Shown here one piece after another: positions 9,134 through 20,007 of a stretch of 64,000 nt of DNA. The notes below the pieces were generated by a model. The model was given only the letters and a program-made list of their open reading frames with translations, had not been told where the DNA came from and did not search any database. The DNA is from Rhabdophis nuchalis (taxonomy: Eukaryota > Chordata > Lepidosauria > Squamata > Natricidae). The first letter of the stretch is position 1. Each line of letters begins with the position of its first letter. Location: the NCBI GenBank assembly GCA_039707465.1, contig CM077648.1:16447119-16511118 (forward strand), read 5' to 3'. Made by a program: the position numbers and the translations under genes.

Positions 9134-9388
9134 GTAGGTAGATGGATACGGAGAGAGCAGTGGGCCACAGGTATTATGTCATCCTTTATGACATAGGTAG
9201 GTAGGTAGATAGCTATAGGGATAGAGAGAGGGAGAGAGAAATGCAGTAGGTAGGTAGGTAGGTAGGTAGGTAGAGGGATAGAGAGAGGGAGAAATACAGT
9301 AGGTAGGTAGGTAGGTAGGTAGAGGGATAGAGAGGGAGAGGGAGAAATGCAGTAGGTAGGTAGAGGGATAGAGAGAGAGAGGGAGAAA
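9134..9388. repeat. Composite minisatellite, left block
   Basis: Alternating (TAGG)n and a longer unit of the type 'tagagggatagagaggga' + 'gaaatacag'. The same unit resumes at 10557-11057 on the other side of an L2 fragment. Confidence 0.9.
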
Positions 9389-9410
9389 TACAGTAGTAGT
9401 AGTAGTAGTA

Positions 9411-9490
<80 letters not shown>
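9389..9490. repeat. (TAG)n/(TAA)n trinucleotide tract, L2 tail
   Basis: A few TAG units are followed by about 28 TAA units that end at the 3' terminus of the antisense L2 fragment. L2 copies in this window repeatedly carry (ATT)n or similar tails, so this is the L2 tail. Confidence 0.9.
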
Positions 9491-10559
9491 GTTGAATTTA
9501 TTAACCGCTCCCTCTCCCCACAGGGACTCGGGGCGGTGCACAGGTAGAATAAAAACAATAAATATACAAAATACATACAATTTAAAACAGATTAAACTAA
9601 TTTCTGTGCTAAAATCCCTTTAACTAAAAATCCCCACTAAATATAAATAAACATTAAAAAACCCATAGAGAGAGAGACTACCCTAGGCCAGCCAGGCGGA
9701 AAAGATGAGTCTTCAATTTCAGGCGGAAGGAGCGGAGGTCCGTGGTCGTTCTAATATCGGGGGGAAGGTCGTTCCAGAGGGCCGGGCCCGCCACAGAGAG
9801 AGCCCTTCCCCTGGGCGTCGCCCGCTGACAAAGTCTAGTGGACGGCACCCGGAGAAGTCCCTCTCTGTGGGAGCGAATCGGCCGTGAGGATGTGTGCGGC
9901 AGGATCCGATCCCGCAGGTAGCTAGGTCCCGAGCCATGGAGCGCTTTAAAGATGATAACTAACACCTTGAAGCGCACCCGGAAGACGACAGGCAGCCAGT
10001 GCAGCTCGCGCAAGAGCGGTGTTACATGGGTGAACCTAGTGGTTCCCATAATTGCTCGCGCGGCTGCATTCTGAACTAACTGAAGCCTCCGGGTGCACCT
10101 CAAGGGGAGCCCCATGTAGAGAGAGTTACAATAGTCCAGTCGGGATGTCACGAGGGCATGAGTGACTGTGCGAAGGGCGTCCCGATCCAATAGGGGGCGC
10201 AATTGGCGAACCAGGCGAACCTGGTAAAACGCCCTCCTGGCCACGGCTGTCACTTGCTCTTCCATAGACAGCCGGGTATCCAGGAGGACTCCCAAATTGC
10301 GCGCCCCATCCACAGGGGCAAGATGTTCGCCCCCTATGGCCAGCGTTGGAGAGAGCTGGTTGAATCGGGCAGCCGGAAACCATAGCCACTCGGTCTTGGT
10401 CGGGTTGAGCCTGAGTCTGTTACTTCCCATCCAGATCCGCATGGCTTCCAGGCACTGGCACATCACCGCTACGGCATCGTTGGGGTGGTTTGGGGTAGAT
10501 ATATACAGCTGAGTATCATCAGCGTAGAGATGGTACTCTACCCCAAAACCACGGATCGT
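9491..10559 (-). mobile_element. L2 LINE 3' fragment, nested in minisatellite
   Basis: The minus strand encodes the RT C-terminal half from 'YADDTQLYIS' through 'ALWNDLPPDIRTTTDLRSF' to the stop, then the 3' UTR with the conserved 'actcggggcggtgcacag' (shown as on +). The frame is open across the fragment and is nearly identical to the copy at 18.5-19.4 kb. The 5' cut is exactly at the (TAGG)n repeat. Confidence 0.9.
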
Positions 10560-11057
10560 AGGTAGGTAGGTAGGTAGGTAGGTAGGTAGGTAGAGGGATA
10601 GAGAGGGAGAGGGAGAAATGCAGTAGGTAGGTAGGTAGGTAGAGGGATAGAGAGGGAGAGGGAGAAATACAGTAGGTAGGTAGGTAGAGGGATAGAGAGG
10701 GAGAGGGAGAAATACAGTAGGTAAGAAGGTAGGTAGGTAGGTAGGTAGGTAGGTAGGTAGGTAGAGGGATAGAGAGGGAGAGGGAGAAATGCAGTAGGTA
10801 GGTAGGTAGAGGGATAGAGAGGGAGAGGGAGAAATACAGTAGGTAAGAAGGTAGGTAGGTAGGTAGGTAGATAGAGGGATAGAGAGGGAGAGGGAGAAAT
10901 GCAGTAGGTAGGTAGGTAGAAGTATAGAGAGAGGGAGATACAGTAGATAGGTAGGTAGGTAGGTAGGTAGGTAGGTAGGTAGGTAGGTAGGTAGGTGGAT
11001 AGAGAGAGGGAGAAATACAGTAGGTAGGTAGGTAGAGGGATAGAGAGAGAGGGGGGG
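10557..11057. repeat. Composite minisatellite, right block
   Basis: At least nine alternations of (GTAG)n with 'agagggatagagaggga'/'gaaatacagta' units of variable length (roughly 40-60 bp). An open frame of 525 codons on the minus strand spans this block and the L2 fragment but is not a gene. Confidence 0.9.
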
Positions 11058-11524
11058 AAACTCCACCCTCGGGTTGTGTCCCTCCTGACTGGACCGCAGC
11101 AACGTGTGGCTGGGAACGGCTAGTGAAATAATAAATAAATATTTCATGAGGTCAAAGCAGAAGGAAAAGTACAGCCTGGATGGACGCTTCGGTTCGTTCC
11201 TTATCCAAAGATTACAGAACTCCATGTGACAAAGGAAACGAGTGATGATAGACAAGTACCTGCCTGAAATGGGTAGTACATAATGTCAGGCCTCCATTCC
11301 AGAAGAACACAGATATTATTTTCCCTGATTAGTCATCCCACATGGCATTTTAGGGCTGTTTTTGAGAAGAAAAGCATGGCCTTGGACTGTGCAAAACCGG
11401 CCTATCATGCAAACCCACATTTTCTTTGCTTCTAATCTGCTTTATACCAAGATCATTCATCCACAGGAGGCATTAGTTATCTCTTGATAAAGCCTCCAAA
11501 TGGATGGGGATTCTAAGTTCACCC
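11058..11524. other. Stretch without recognisable gene
   Basis: No supported feature. Contains 'tgtcaggcct' at 11284, which resembles LTR ends elsewhere, but nothing else supports an LTR. Confidence 0.35.
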
Positions 11525-11893
11525 AGTCCTTGACTTACAAAAGTTCACTTAGTGACCGTTCAAAGAAAAAAGTGATTTATGACCATTTTCCCCACTTATG
11601 ATCTTTGTAGCATCCCCATGATCATTTGATCAAAATTCAGTCAGCTTGCCAACTGACTCATACTTATGACCATTGCTGTGTCCCATGGTCAAACATTTGC
11701 AATCGTTTGACAAGCAAAATCAACAGGGAAGCCAGATTCAGTAACCATGTTAATAACTTATCAAGTGCGGCGATTCACTTAACAACAGTGGTGAGAAAGG
11801 TCATAAAACGGGGCAAACCTCACTTAACAAATGTCTCACTTAACAACAGACATTTTGGGCTCAATTGCAGTTGTAAGTTGAGGACTACCTGTA
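11525..11893. mobile_element. MITE, Tc1/mariner-like by TA ends
   Basis: The right end reads GGACTACCTGTA and the left end is a decayed 'cagtccttgacttacaa'. Internal landmarks 'cacttagtgaccgttcaaag', 'catccccatgatca' and 'ataaaacggggcaaacctca' are shared with 15002-15345. The family ends CAGGTAGTCC next to TA, which suggests a Tc1/mariner-type nonautonomous element; the superfamily call is inference. Confidence 0.7.
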
Positions 11894-12119
11894 CTCTGTA
11901 GCTAAGGCTCTTGTTGGGCGAAGTCTTAATTATTGTTAATTTTGCTTTGGAAAGGCCCTGAGTTTCATAAATATCCCGGTGATGTCAAACAAGATCCTTT
12001 TAATTTAGAATTGATCTTGAGACCTTAAGTCGTGTATGTGCATGAAGATCAACAGAATGTTTGATATTTCAGGGTTGAAATAAACTTATATTTTATACAG
12101 TAACATGTTATCTGCGGGA

Positions 12120-12290
12120 ACACTGATGGGTGGTGACTTTATTATATTAATTTATTTGATTCCTTTTATTAGTTTTATTGTTTTAAACGTGGTTTTATAT
12201 TCTGTAAGCCACATTAAGTCGCCATGGGCGAATAGGCGGCAATATAAATAATGTAGAATAGAATAGAATAGAATAGAATATAAACAATAA
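12120..12290 (+). mobile_element. LINE 3' end with (GAATA)n tail
   Basis: A T-rich 3' UTR with 'gccacattaagtcgccatgg' and 'aggcggcaatataaat' runs directly into GAATA repeats (12253-12280). The hairpin-like 'cgcc...ggcgg' end is typical of L2/CR1-type 3' ends. Confidence 0.6.
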
Positions 12291-12554
12291 ATAAAGAAAC
12301 ATTACAAGCAGAGAGCCTCTGGATGAACAGAAAGGATCTGATGAATAAAGAATCTGAGAATCTTAACTTGATTTAGAAGTGAGAACAGGCTCTGGAGAAT
12401 CAATGTGACATAAAGCAATTCTTAAGTGACATTTTCATACTGTGTAGGACTTTGTAGCTCAGGAAAGAAGAACAGAAATACAACATACTGTATACTACAT
12501 GTGTACCTCAAAAAACTAGTTGGGAGATACTGGGTGTAAAATTCACATATTTGA
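12291..12554. other. Short stretch without recognisable feature
   Basis: No repeat ends or exon-like structure identified. Confidence 0.3.
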
Positions 12555-12995
12555 AGGGTGCCTGCTTTCCTTCCTTTCTGCCTGCCTGCCTGCCTTCCCT
12601 CCCTCCTCCCTCTTCCTTCCTTCCTTCCTTCCTTCCTTCCTTCCTTCCTTCCTTCCTTCCTTCCTTCCTTCCTCCCTCCCTCCCTCCCTCCCTCCCTTCC
12701 TTCTTTCCCTTCCTCCTTCTCGTCCCTTCCACTTCCCTTCCTCCTTCCCTTCCCCTCTCTCTCTTCCTCCTTCCTTCCTTCCTTCCCTCCCTCCCTCCCT
12801 CTCCCTTCCTTCCTTCCTTCTTTCCCTTTCTCCTTCTCTTCCCTTCCCCCTCTCTCTTCCTCTTTCTCCCTCCCACCCTCCTTCCCTCCCTGCCTTCCTT
12901 CTCTCCCTCCCTCGCTCCCTCCCTCCCTCTCCTTCCCTTCCCCCCCCTCCCTCCCTCTCTCTTCCTCTTTCCTTCCCTCCCTCTCTCTCCCTTCA
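12555..12995. repeat. Long polypyrimidine tract (CCTT)n/(CCCT)n
   Basis: About 440 bp of C and T only on the + strand, with a pure (CCTT)n core near 12615-12670 and degenerate CCCT units after it. It produces open frames on both strands that are not coding. Confidence 0.95.
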
Positions 12996-13029
12996 AAACC
13001 AAAATTTAAGCCTCTGGCATTAAATTTTT

Positions 13030-14060
13030 TTTTTTAATGTCCAAGTTCCTAGTGACTGCATTTTGTTTCATAAGGATACTGGGGGCTAACTTTACTCCAT
13101 GCCAACCTTCGGGGTATTTAGAAATGAACAAAGAAAAAAAACACAGCGAGGAATCTGGTCGTTGCCGAAAGAGTGTAGGCAGGAACTTGGGTGATGGAAC
13201 TTCAACTCTGACCTCTAAATTTTCCGTAATGAGGTCAGAAATGGGCCTGATGGAAAGGAACAGAATCGTTCTCCCCGTATCTTGGTAACCAGGCAACCAT
13301 TATGCTAAGCACATGCATCATTTGGACATGTGGCCTTAGGGACTAGAAGAATGTAGATCCTGGTGTTCCTATATTAGCTTTGGGGCCTGTTCTATATATA
13401 CATACTGTCCATACAGCACGAGGGTTATATCCTAGAGGTTCATACATTTTCACCCATTTAAACGGTCTTTTAATTTTTCAGCTGCTGCTTAATGATCTTT
13501 AGCATACCGCTGAGGCGATGCTCCAGTATGCGTGGAATGAATTAGACTTCAACAAAAGTTCCGTTTTAAATCTATTTCTATTAACTCTGTTTCTGCAAGT
13601 CTTCCAGAACCGACTGTAAAAAGCAATGCGTGGATGATACGATACACTCTTAAAATTGCATTACCTTAATCAAAGGGTTGTGATCAACTGCGTTATCATT
13701 TCCGGTGGCGGGCCCCAATTAATAATTCATGGTGTGCCGAACATTTTGGAAGGAAATTTTGAACCTTAATATGTAACGCTCTTTTAAATGATTAATTGCA
13801 GAGTCGTATTATTGTCCATTGCCCCCGGGATACATAAAAGGTTGAGACATTGGAATTTAATATCCTTTTTTGTTATTGGCCGCGCAGTGGAAAACATTTG
13901 ATTTATGAATCAATTATATGAAGGGATGTGGGAAATGACACTGACCGAAAGAGGGTTAACATTGAGCGAAAAGTCATGAAGAAACTTTCATTTATGTTTT
14001 GATTCACATTTGGCCTTCGGAACGCATTAGAGGTCAATATTCCCAGGAAAAGGAATAAAG
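13030..14060. other. About 1 kb without recognisable gene
   Basis: Mixed-composition, unique-looking sequence. I found no splice-flanked frame with MMRN1 N-terminal character and no repeat termini. Confidence 0.4.
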
Positions 14061-14067
14061 GAAAATA

Positions 14068-14422
14068 GCGGTGGCTCAGTGGCTAAGATACTGAACTAGT
14101 CGATCAGAAAGGTTGGCAGTTGGGCAGTTCGAATCCCTAGCGCAGCATAATGGAGTGAGCTCCTGTTACATGTCCCAGCTTCTGCCAACCTAGCAGTTTG
14201 AAATCATGTTAAAAATGCAAGTAGAAAAATAGGAACCACCTTTGGTGGGAAGGGAACAGCGTTCCGTGCGCTTTCGGTGTTTAGTCATGCTGGCCACATG
14301 ACCATGGAGACGTCTTTGGATAGCGCTGGCTCTTCAGCTTTGAAACGGAGATGAGCACTGCCCCCTAGAGTTGGGAACAACTTGCACATACAGTATGTGT
14401 GAGGGGAACTTTTACATTTACC
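14068..14422 (+). mobile_element. Sauria SINE (tRNA-derived, BovB-type 3' end)
   Basis: Starts 'gcggtggctcagtggctaag' (tRNA-like A box), has the B box 'cagttcgaatcc', the central 'ccacctttggtgggaag' and 'ggccacatgacca' blocks, and ends 'gccccctagag ... gaggggaac', the part shared with BovB LINEs that supply retrotransposition. Confidence 0.92.
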
Positions 14423-14559
14423 TATGCCTTAGAACTCTCTAGATCAGCGTTTCTGATCAGCACTTTGGTGTCAAGACTCCTTTACATTGTTAAAAATGAC
14501 TGAGAGAGTATAAATGATTTCTATGTATCAATAGAATTATGTACATTTTGATTTGATTT

Positions 14560-14780
14560 TGATTTTATTTTATTTGATTTTTATACCGCACCCATCTCCC
14601 AGAAGGGACTCGGGGCGGTGCACAGGAAGTTAAAATGCAAACATACAGACATATAGATAAATACAACTATAAATATTAAAATATGATTAAATTTGAAGCT
14701 AACCTGTGCTAAAAATACAACTAAAATAATTAAAAATTACCAAAGATTAAAATCATTAAAGCTCAGTTTGTAGAATTATG
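14560..14780 (-). mobile_element. L2 LINE 3' UTR fragment (antisense)
   Basis: Contains the L2 hallmark 'gggactcggggcggtgcaca' followed by A-rich 3' UTR sequence, in the same orientation as the copies at 9.5 and 33.3 kb. Confidence 0.8.
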
Positions 14781-14784
14781 TATT

Positions 14785-14995
14785 AGCTACGCCAGCCTGG
14801 CATAGCTTTTAATTGGTTTTAGAGAAGGTTTTGGATAGGGCTTTTATCAAAATCAGGCATACTATTTAATAGATTTTTAATTGTATTTTAATTGTTTTAT
14901 ATTAGTGATTTTATACTAGTTGATTTTTATTGAGGCCTGTACACCAACCTGAGTCCCGCTGGGAGAAGGTGTGGTTTAAAAATTCAAATAGTAAA
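14785..14995 (+). mobile_element. Diverged L2-type 3' end (sense)
   Basis: 'ctgagtcccgctgggagaag' followed by a short A-rich tail, preceded by 'cagcctggcatag'. It faces the preceding antisense fragment, so the two are separate insertions. Confidence 0.55.
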
Positions 14996-15001
14996 GTAAA
15001 G

Positions 15002-15345
15002 TACAGGTAGTCCTCAACTTACAACAATTCACTTAGTGGCCGTTCAAAGTTACAACATCACTGAAAAAAGTGACATGATCATTGGTCATACTTAGGACCA
15101 TTGCAGCATCCCCATGGTCACGTTATCAAAATTTCAGATCATTGGCCACTGATTCACACTTATGACATTTCTGGGATCCCAGGATCACATTATCCCCTTT
15201 TCCTAATTTAATAACTGTGGGGAATCACTTAGCAATTGGGGCAAGAAAGGTCATAAAATGGGGCAAACCTCACTTAATAAAATGTCCTGTTTAGCAACAT
15301 ACATTTTGGGCTCAAGTATGGTCGTAGGTTGAGGGACTACCTGTA
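15002..15345. mobile_element. Complete MITE with TACAGGTAGTCC...GGACTACCTGTA ends
   Basis: Both termini are intact inverted repeats of about 25 bp bordered by TA. The internal sequence matches the 11525-11893 copy. It is too small to encode transposase. Confidence 0.8.
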
Positions 15346-15599
15346 TTAGAATTTAAAAGGGAGAACATTTTATAGAGTAGACTTTTTCAATCTCAGATCC
15401 TCTGCCAGATCCTCTGGAAGTCTGAGGGTTCTGCAAAATATCTTCTATTTTTTTCTTGGTTGCTTTGCTTTCTTGCTTGCCTTTATTATTTTTACAAATA
15501 ACACAAAGCAGTGAAACATACAATACTCCTTCCTCCTCCTATTTCCCCCAGAATAACAGCCAAAGGTGGATTGGGCTGATTGGTCATTACTTTTGCTCT

Positions 15600-15712
15600 T
15601 AGCTTTCTGTCTAGATGGTCTCTGGTGATGAGCCGAAAGGCAGAAAAGGAAACATTATGTCTCCTCCCTTAATTGGGGCCCTAACAGGGTGTTGTGGAAC
15701 AATTATATATAT
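15600..15712. mobile_element. Arm of a palindromic MITE ('gtctcctcccttaa' family)
   Basis: The block 'gatggtctctggtgatgagc ... gtctcctcccttaattgggg ... taacagggtgttgtgg' matches one half of the palindrome at 19808-19945. The other arm is missing. Confidence 0.55.
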
Positions 15713-15718
15713 ATATAT

Positions 15719-16520
15719 ATGAGCGAATATTTTACAGCTCCTGTTATTTTTAGGCCCATTTTAAGGGAGGAGACAAACTTGTCATCCTTCTCTGCCCTTC
15801 GACTCAACCTAGAGATCATCCAGACAGAGACCTATTAAGATTGCTGCTGTTTTTTTAGATATGTGTTAGATTTTTAAGGGATGATTTAATAATTAATTAA
15901 GAGACCAGGATGGATCCATTTCGGGCTCCTTAGCCCTCGTCAGCTGGCCATACTTTCCCTACAGGGATTTGAACTGGTGCTTTCCAGCACTCGAGGCAGG
16001 CGTCTCTATGCCTTGAGCTAACCAGCTTCCCTGATTACATCATCCTTTTACAGGATTATATTGATGAGCGAATATTTTACAGCTCCTGTTATTTTTAGGC
16101 CCATTTTAAGGGAGGAGACAAACTTGTATTTAATTAATGATATTAAATCATCCCTTAAAAATCTAACACATATCTAAAAGACAGCAGCAATCTTAATAGG
16201 TCTCTGTCTGGATGATCTCTAGGTTGAGTCGAAGGGCAGAGAAGGATGACAAGTTTGTCTCCTCCCTTAAAATGGGCCTAAAAATAACAGGAGCTGTAAA
16301 ATATTCGCTCATCAATATAGTCCTGTAAAAGGATGATGTAATCAGGGAAGCTGGTTAGCTCAAGGCATAGAGACGCCGGCCTCGAGTGCTGGAAAGCACC
16401 AGTTCAAATCCCTGTAGGGAAAGTATGGCCAGCTGACGAAGGCTAAGGAGCCCAAAATGGATCCATCCTGGTCTCTTAATTAATTATTAAATCATCCCTT
16501 AAAAATCTAACATATATATG
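15719..16520. repeat. Large compound inverted repeat with tRNA-like segment in each arm
   Basis: Blocks on the + strand run A-B-J-C-A then J'-B'-A'-C'-J' (primes are reverse complements). J-C-A at about 15865-16127 pairs with A'-C'-J' at about 16248-16520, giving a stem of some 265 bp with few mismatches around a 120-bp loop. Block A is 'gagcgaatattttacagctc' onward; block C contains a tRNA-like region: A-box-like 'ggttagctcaaggca' and B-box-like 'agttcaaatccc' on the + strand at about 16345-16415. The same tRNA-like block occurs antisense at 15950-16035 and, diverged, at 19690-19770. It is non-coding. Confidence 0.8.
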
Positions 16521-16572
16521 TGTGTGTGTGTGTGTTAGTTTTATAAGCTGATCAATAAATATGATGTTTTGC

Positions 16573-19367
16573 AACGCCAGGTCCGTTGTCAACAAAGCCC
16601 CCCTCATCCATGACCTTGTGTCAGAGGGAGAGCCGGACCTGGTAGGAATTGCGGAGACCTGGCTGGGCCACGAGGGAGGACTTCCCCTCGTTGAAATGTG
16701 CCCACCAGGTTACCGCACTTTTCATCAGCCCGGGCCCTAGGCAGGGGTGGAGGGGTAGCAGTTATTGTTAGGGAAGGTCTGGAGCCGAGAGAGACCATTG
16801 TGCCACAGACTACCGGTTGTGAGTCCCTCTGCGTGAAGTGGGGCCTAGGGAGGCAGTTAGGCTTGCTGGTTGTATATCTGGCTCCCCGCTATGTAACAGC
16901 AGCCCTGCCCGAGCTCCTCAAGGTGATCGTTACGATGGCAGCTGAGACCTCCAGACTTTTAGTCATGGGGGACTTTAATCTGCCATCGGTGGGCGAATCA
17001 TCCGGGGTAGCTCGGGAGTTCATGGCTTCCATGACGGCCATGGACCTGACCCAGTTAATTCAAGGCCCCACCCACGAGGGTGGACATACACCGGATCTGA
17101 TCTTTGTCTCTGGCCAATGGAAGAGTGATCTGGGTATAGGGGATATAGTCATCACGCCCTTGTCATGGTCAGACCACTCACTTCTCCGGCTCGACTTTCC
17201 AACCGCTACTCCCCACCACGGGGAGGCGGAACCTGAGTCACCTATTTGGTTCCACCCCAGGCGCCTGATGGACCCCGATGGGTTCCAGGCGGTACTTGGG
17301 CCACTTCCTGTACCCCTGACCCGCGCCCCGATGGAGGACCTCGTGGCCGCATGGAATACTGCGGCCACGGGAGTCTTGGATCGGGTTGCGCCCTTGCGGT
17401 CTCTCTTGCGGCGGCGAGCCACCCTGGCTCCTTGGTTCACCGAGGAGCTAAGGGTGATGAAACGCCACAAGAGATGCCTAGAGAGAAGATGGAGGTCTAC
17501 TCGATCTGAATCTGACCGGACACAGGTAAGAGCCCATTTACGGACTTACATTGTGGCGCTGAGAGTGGCCAAACGCCATCATTGTGCCACTCTCATAGCA
17601 TCCGCAGATAACCGCCCTGCCGCCCTGTTTAGGGTGACCCGCTCCCTCCTAAAACAGAGGGTGCGGGAAACCCCATTACAGGGTAGAGCAGAGGAATTTG
17701 GGATTTATCTGCAGGAGAAAATCGCTCAGATACAGAACGAGCTAGTCTCCATTGATGGCCCAGTGGGATTGCATGAGGCGGATCTTGGTTGGGAGGGGTT
17801 TGACTCTGTTACTTCTGAGGATATGGACAGGTTACGTGGGCGACTGCGAGCCACCACATGTTTATTGGACCCGTGTCCTTCCTGGCTTGTACTGGCAACC
17901 TGGGAGGTGACACGAGGCTGGCTCCAGGAGGTTGTCAACGCTTCTCTGAGTGAGGGTTTCTTGCCTGCCTCCCTTAAAGAGGCCATGGTGAGGCCCCTCC
18001 TGAAGAAGCCCTCTCTGGACCCAGCTTTATTAGTCAACTATCGTCCTGTCTCCAACCTTCCCTTCCTGGCGAAGGTTGTAGAGAGTGTGGTGGCACAACA
18101 GTTTCCCCGTCACCTGGAGGAAGTTGATTATCTAGACCCGCGCCAGTCCGGCTTCCGGCCCGGGCATAGCACCGAGATGGCATTGGTCGCGTTGGTAGAT
18201 GATCTCTGAAGGGCCAGAGATGGGGGTTGTTCCTCCATCCTGGTCCTATTAGACCTCTCAGCGGCTGTCGATACCATCGACCATGGTATCCTATTGCATC
18301 GGCTGGGGGGGTTGGGGGTGGGAGGCACCGTTTTACGGTGGTTCTCCTCCTACCTCTCCGGTCGATCGCAATTTGTGTTGGCAGGAGAGCAGAGGTCGAC
18401 CTCGAGACCTCTCACATGTGGGGTGCCTCAGGGGTCGGTCCTCTCGCCTCTCCTGTTCAACACATATATGAAGCCGCTGGGTGAGATCATCCGTGGTTTT
18501 GGGGTAGAGTGCCACTTCTACGCTGACGACACGCAGTTGTATATATCTACCCCAAACCACCCCAACGATGCCGTAGCGGTGATGTGCCAGTGCCTGGAAG
18601 CCGTGCGGGCCTGGATGGTAAGTAACAGACTCAGACTCAACCCGTCCAAGACCTAGTGGCTGTGGTTTCCGGCTGTCCGATTCAACCAGTTGACTCCATC
18701 ACTGGCCATAGGGGGCGAACACCTTACCCCTGTGGATGGGGCGCGCAACTTGGGTGTCCTCCTGGATATCCGGCTGTCCATGGAAGATCAAGTGACAGCC
18801 GTGGCCAGGAGGGCGTTTTACCAGGTTCGCCTGGTACACCAGTTGCGCCCCTTATTGGATCGGGATGCCCTTTGCACAGTCACTCATGCCCTCGTGACAT
18901 CTCGACTGGATTATTGTAACTCTCTCTACATGGGGCTCCCCCTGAGGTGCACCCGAAGACTTCAGCTGGTCCAGAATGCAGCCGCGCGAGTAATACTGGG
19001 GACCTCTAGGTTCACCCATATAACACCACTCTTGTGCGAGCTGCACTGGCTGCCTGTCGTCTTTCGGGTGCGCTTCAAGGTGCTAGTTGTCATCTTTAAA
19101 GCGCTCCATGGCACGGGACCTAGCTATCTGTGGGATCGGATCCTGCCCCACACATCCTCACGGCCGATTCGCTCCCACAGAGAGGAACTTCTCCGGGTGC
19201 CGTCCACTAGACTTTGTCAGCGGGTGACGCCCAGGGGAAGGGCCTTCTCTGTGGCGGGCCCAGCCCTCTGGAACAACCTTCCCCCCGACATCAGAACAAC
19301 TACGGACCTCCGCTCCTTCCATCAAAAACTCAAAACATACTTTTTCTGCTTGGCCGGCCTAGGTTAG
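16573..19367 (+). pseudogene. L2 ORF2-like endonuclease/reverse transcriptase, broken
   Basis: The endonuclease starts in frame at 16573 ([10 protein letters not shown], then GIAETWLG), shifts frame near 16725-16735, and continues at 16698 onward through GDFNLP, SDHSLL and NYRPVSNLPFLAKVVE (RT motif 1). A TGA at 18207-18209 and a TAG at 18654-18656 interrupt the frame; the second is a G-to-T change compared with the copy at 10.4 kb. Between them are VPQGSVLSPLLFN and the catalytic YADDTQLYIS. The C-terminus ends ALWNNLPPDIRTTTDL. Three lesions over 2.8 kb means recent death. It could not make a full enzyme. Confidence 0.9.
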
Positions 19368-19556
19368 TCTCTACCTTTGGGGTGTTAGGGAATTTTAGTG
19401 CTATAACTTGGGGATTTTAGCGCAGGGATAATTCTAATTTAATTCGTTTTTATTCACTGTATTTATTCTATGTATGTATTTTTTATAGTATTTTAATTTT
19501 TTTCCCTGTGCACCACTCCGAGTCCCCTTGCGGAGAGGATGCGGTATACAAAATAA

Positions 19557-19648
<92 letters not shown>
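19557..19648. repeat. (ATT)n microsatellite, L2 tail
   Basis: About 30 perfect ATT units directly after 'caaaataaattt', the end of the L2 3' UTR. Confidence 0.97.
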
Positions 19649-19649
<1 letters not shown>

Positions 19650-19654
19650 ATCAG

Positions 19655-19945
19655 AGAGACTAGGATAGATCTATTTTGAGCTTTTTAGCTCTCATCAGCT
19701 AGTCATACTCTTTACTGGGATTCGAACCGGGGCAGGAGCCTTTAAACTATTCAGCCAGCCTGGCTCTCCCAATTGCATCAGCTAAGACAGGAGGGTTAAT
19801 ATCTATAATTGTTTCACAACACCCTGTTAGAGCCCCATTAAGGGAGGAGACATACTGTGTTCCCTTTCTGCCTTTCGGCTCATCACCCGAGACCATCTAG
19901 TCTCCTCCCTTAATGGGATTCTAACAGGATGTTGTGAAACAAATA
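19655..19945 (-). mobile_element. tRNA-like block plus palindromic MITE
   Basis: 19660-19790 is the antisense tRNA-like block seen in the 15.7-16.5 kb inverted repeat ('gggattcgaacc' is the reverse complement of a B box). 19808-19945 is a palindrome with about 40-bp arms: 'ttcacaacaccctgttagag'...'aagggaggagac' pairs with 'tctcctcccttaatggga'...'caggatgttgtgaa'. Confidence 0.6.
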
Positions 19946-20007
19946 TATACATACATACATACATACATACATACATACATACATACATACATACATACAT
20001 ACATACC
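19946..20007. repeat. (ACAT)n microsatellite
   Basis: About 15 perfect tetranucleotide units. Confidence 0.97.

Larger units (their letters stand above)
16555..19650 (+). mobile_element. Long L2-clade LINE copy, 5'-truncated in the endonuclease
   Basis: Carries most of the apurinic endonuclease domain, the full reverse transcriptase, a 3' UTR with 'ccactccgagtccccttgcg' and an (ATT)n tail. No ORF1 is present. It begins abruptly after a (TG)n run at about 16533, consistent with 5' truncation during target-primed reverse transcription. It is the youngest-looking L2 here and the source family of at least seven shorter fragments in the window. Confidence 0.9.

Noticed and set aside
9678..11255. 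525-codon open frame on the minus strand
   Set aside because: It is a chimera of satellite repeats, which read as Tyr/Leu/Pro-rich text, and the L2 C-terminal region. Its start lies outside any element gene.
12508..13037. Several 150-170-codon frames on both strands
   Set aside because: All are translations of a polypyrimidine tract (Pro/Ser/Leu/Phe or Arg/Lys/Glu/Gly runs).
14068..14160. tRNA gene candidate (A and B boxes)
   Set aside because: It is the head of a Sauria SINE; the cloverleaf is not intact and the body continues with SINE sequence. The same holds for 53863, 56753 and 57372.
16345..16415. Free-standing tRNA gene in the large inverted repeat
   Set aside because: A- and B-box-like motifs are present, but I could not fold a full cloverleaf and the block occurs in inverted repeat copies, so it is treated as tRNA-derived repeat.
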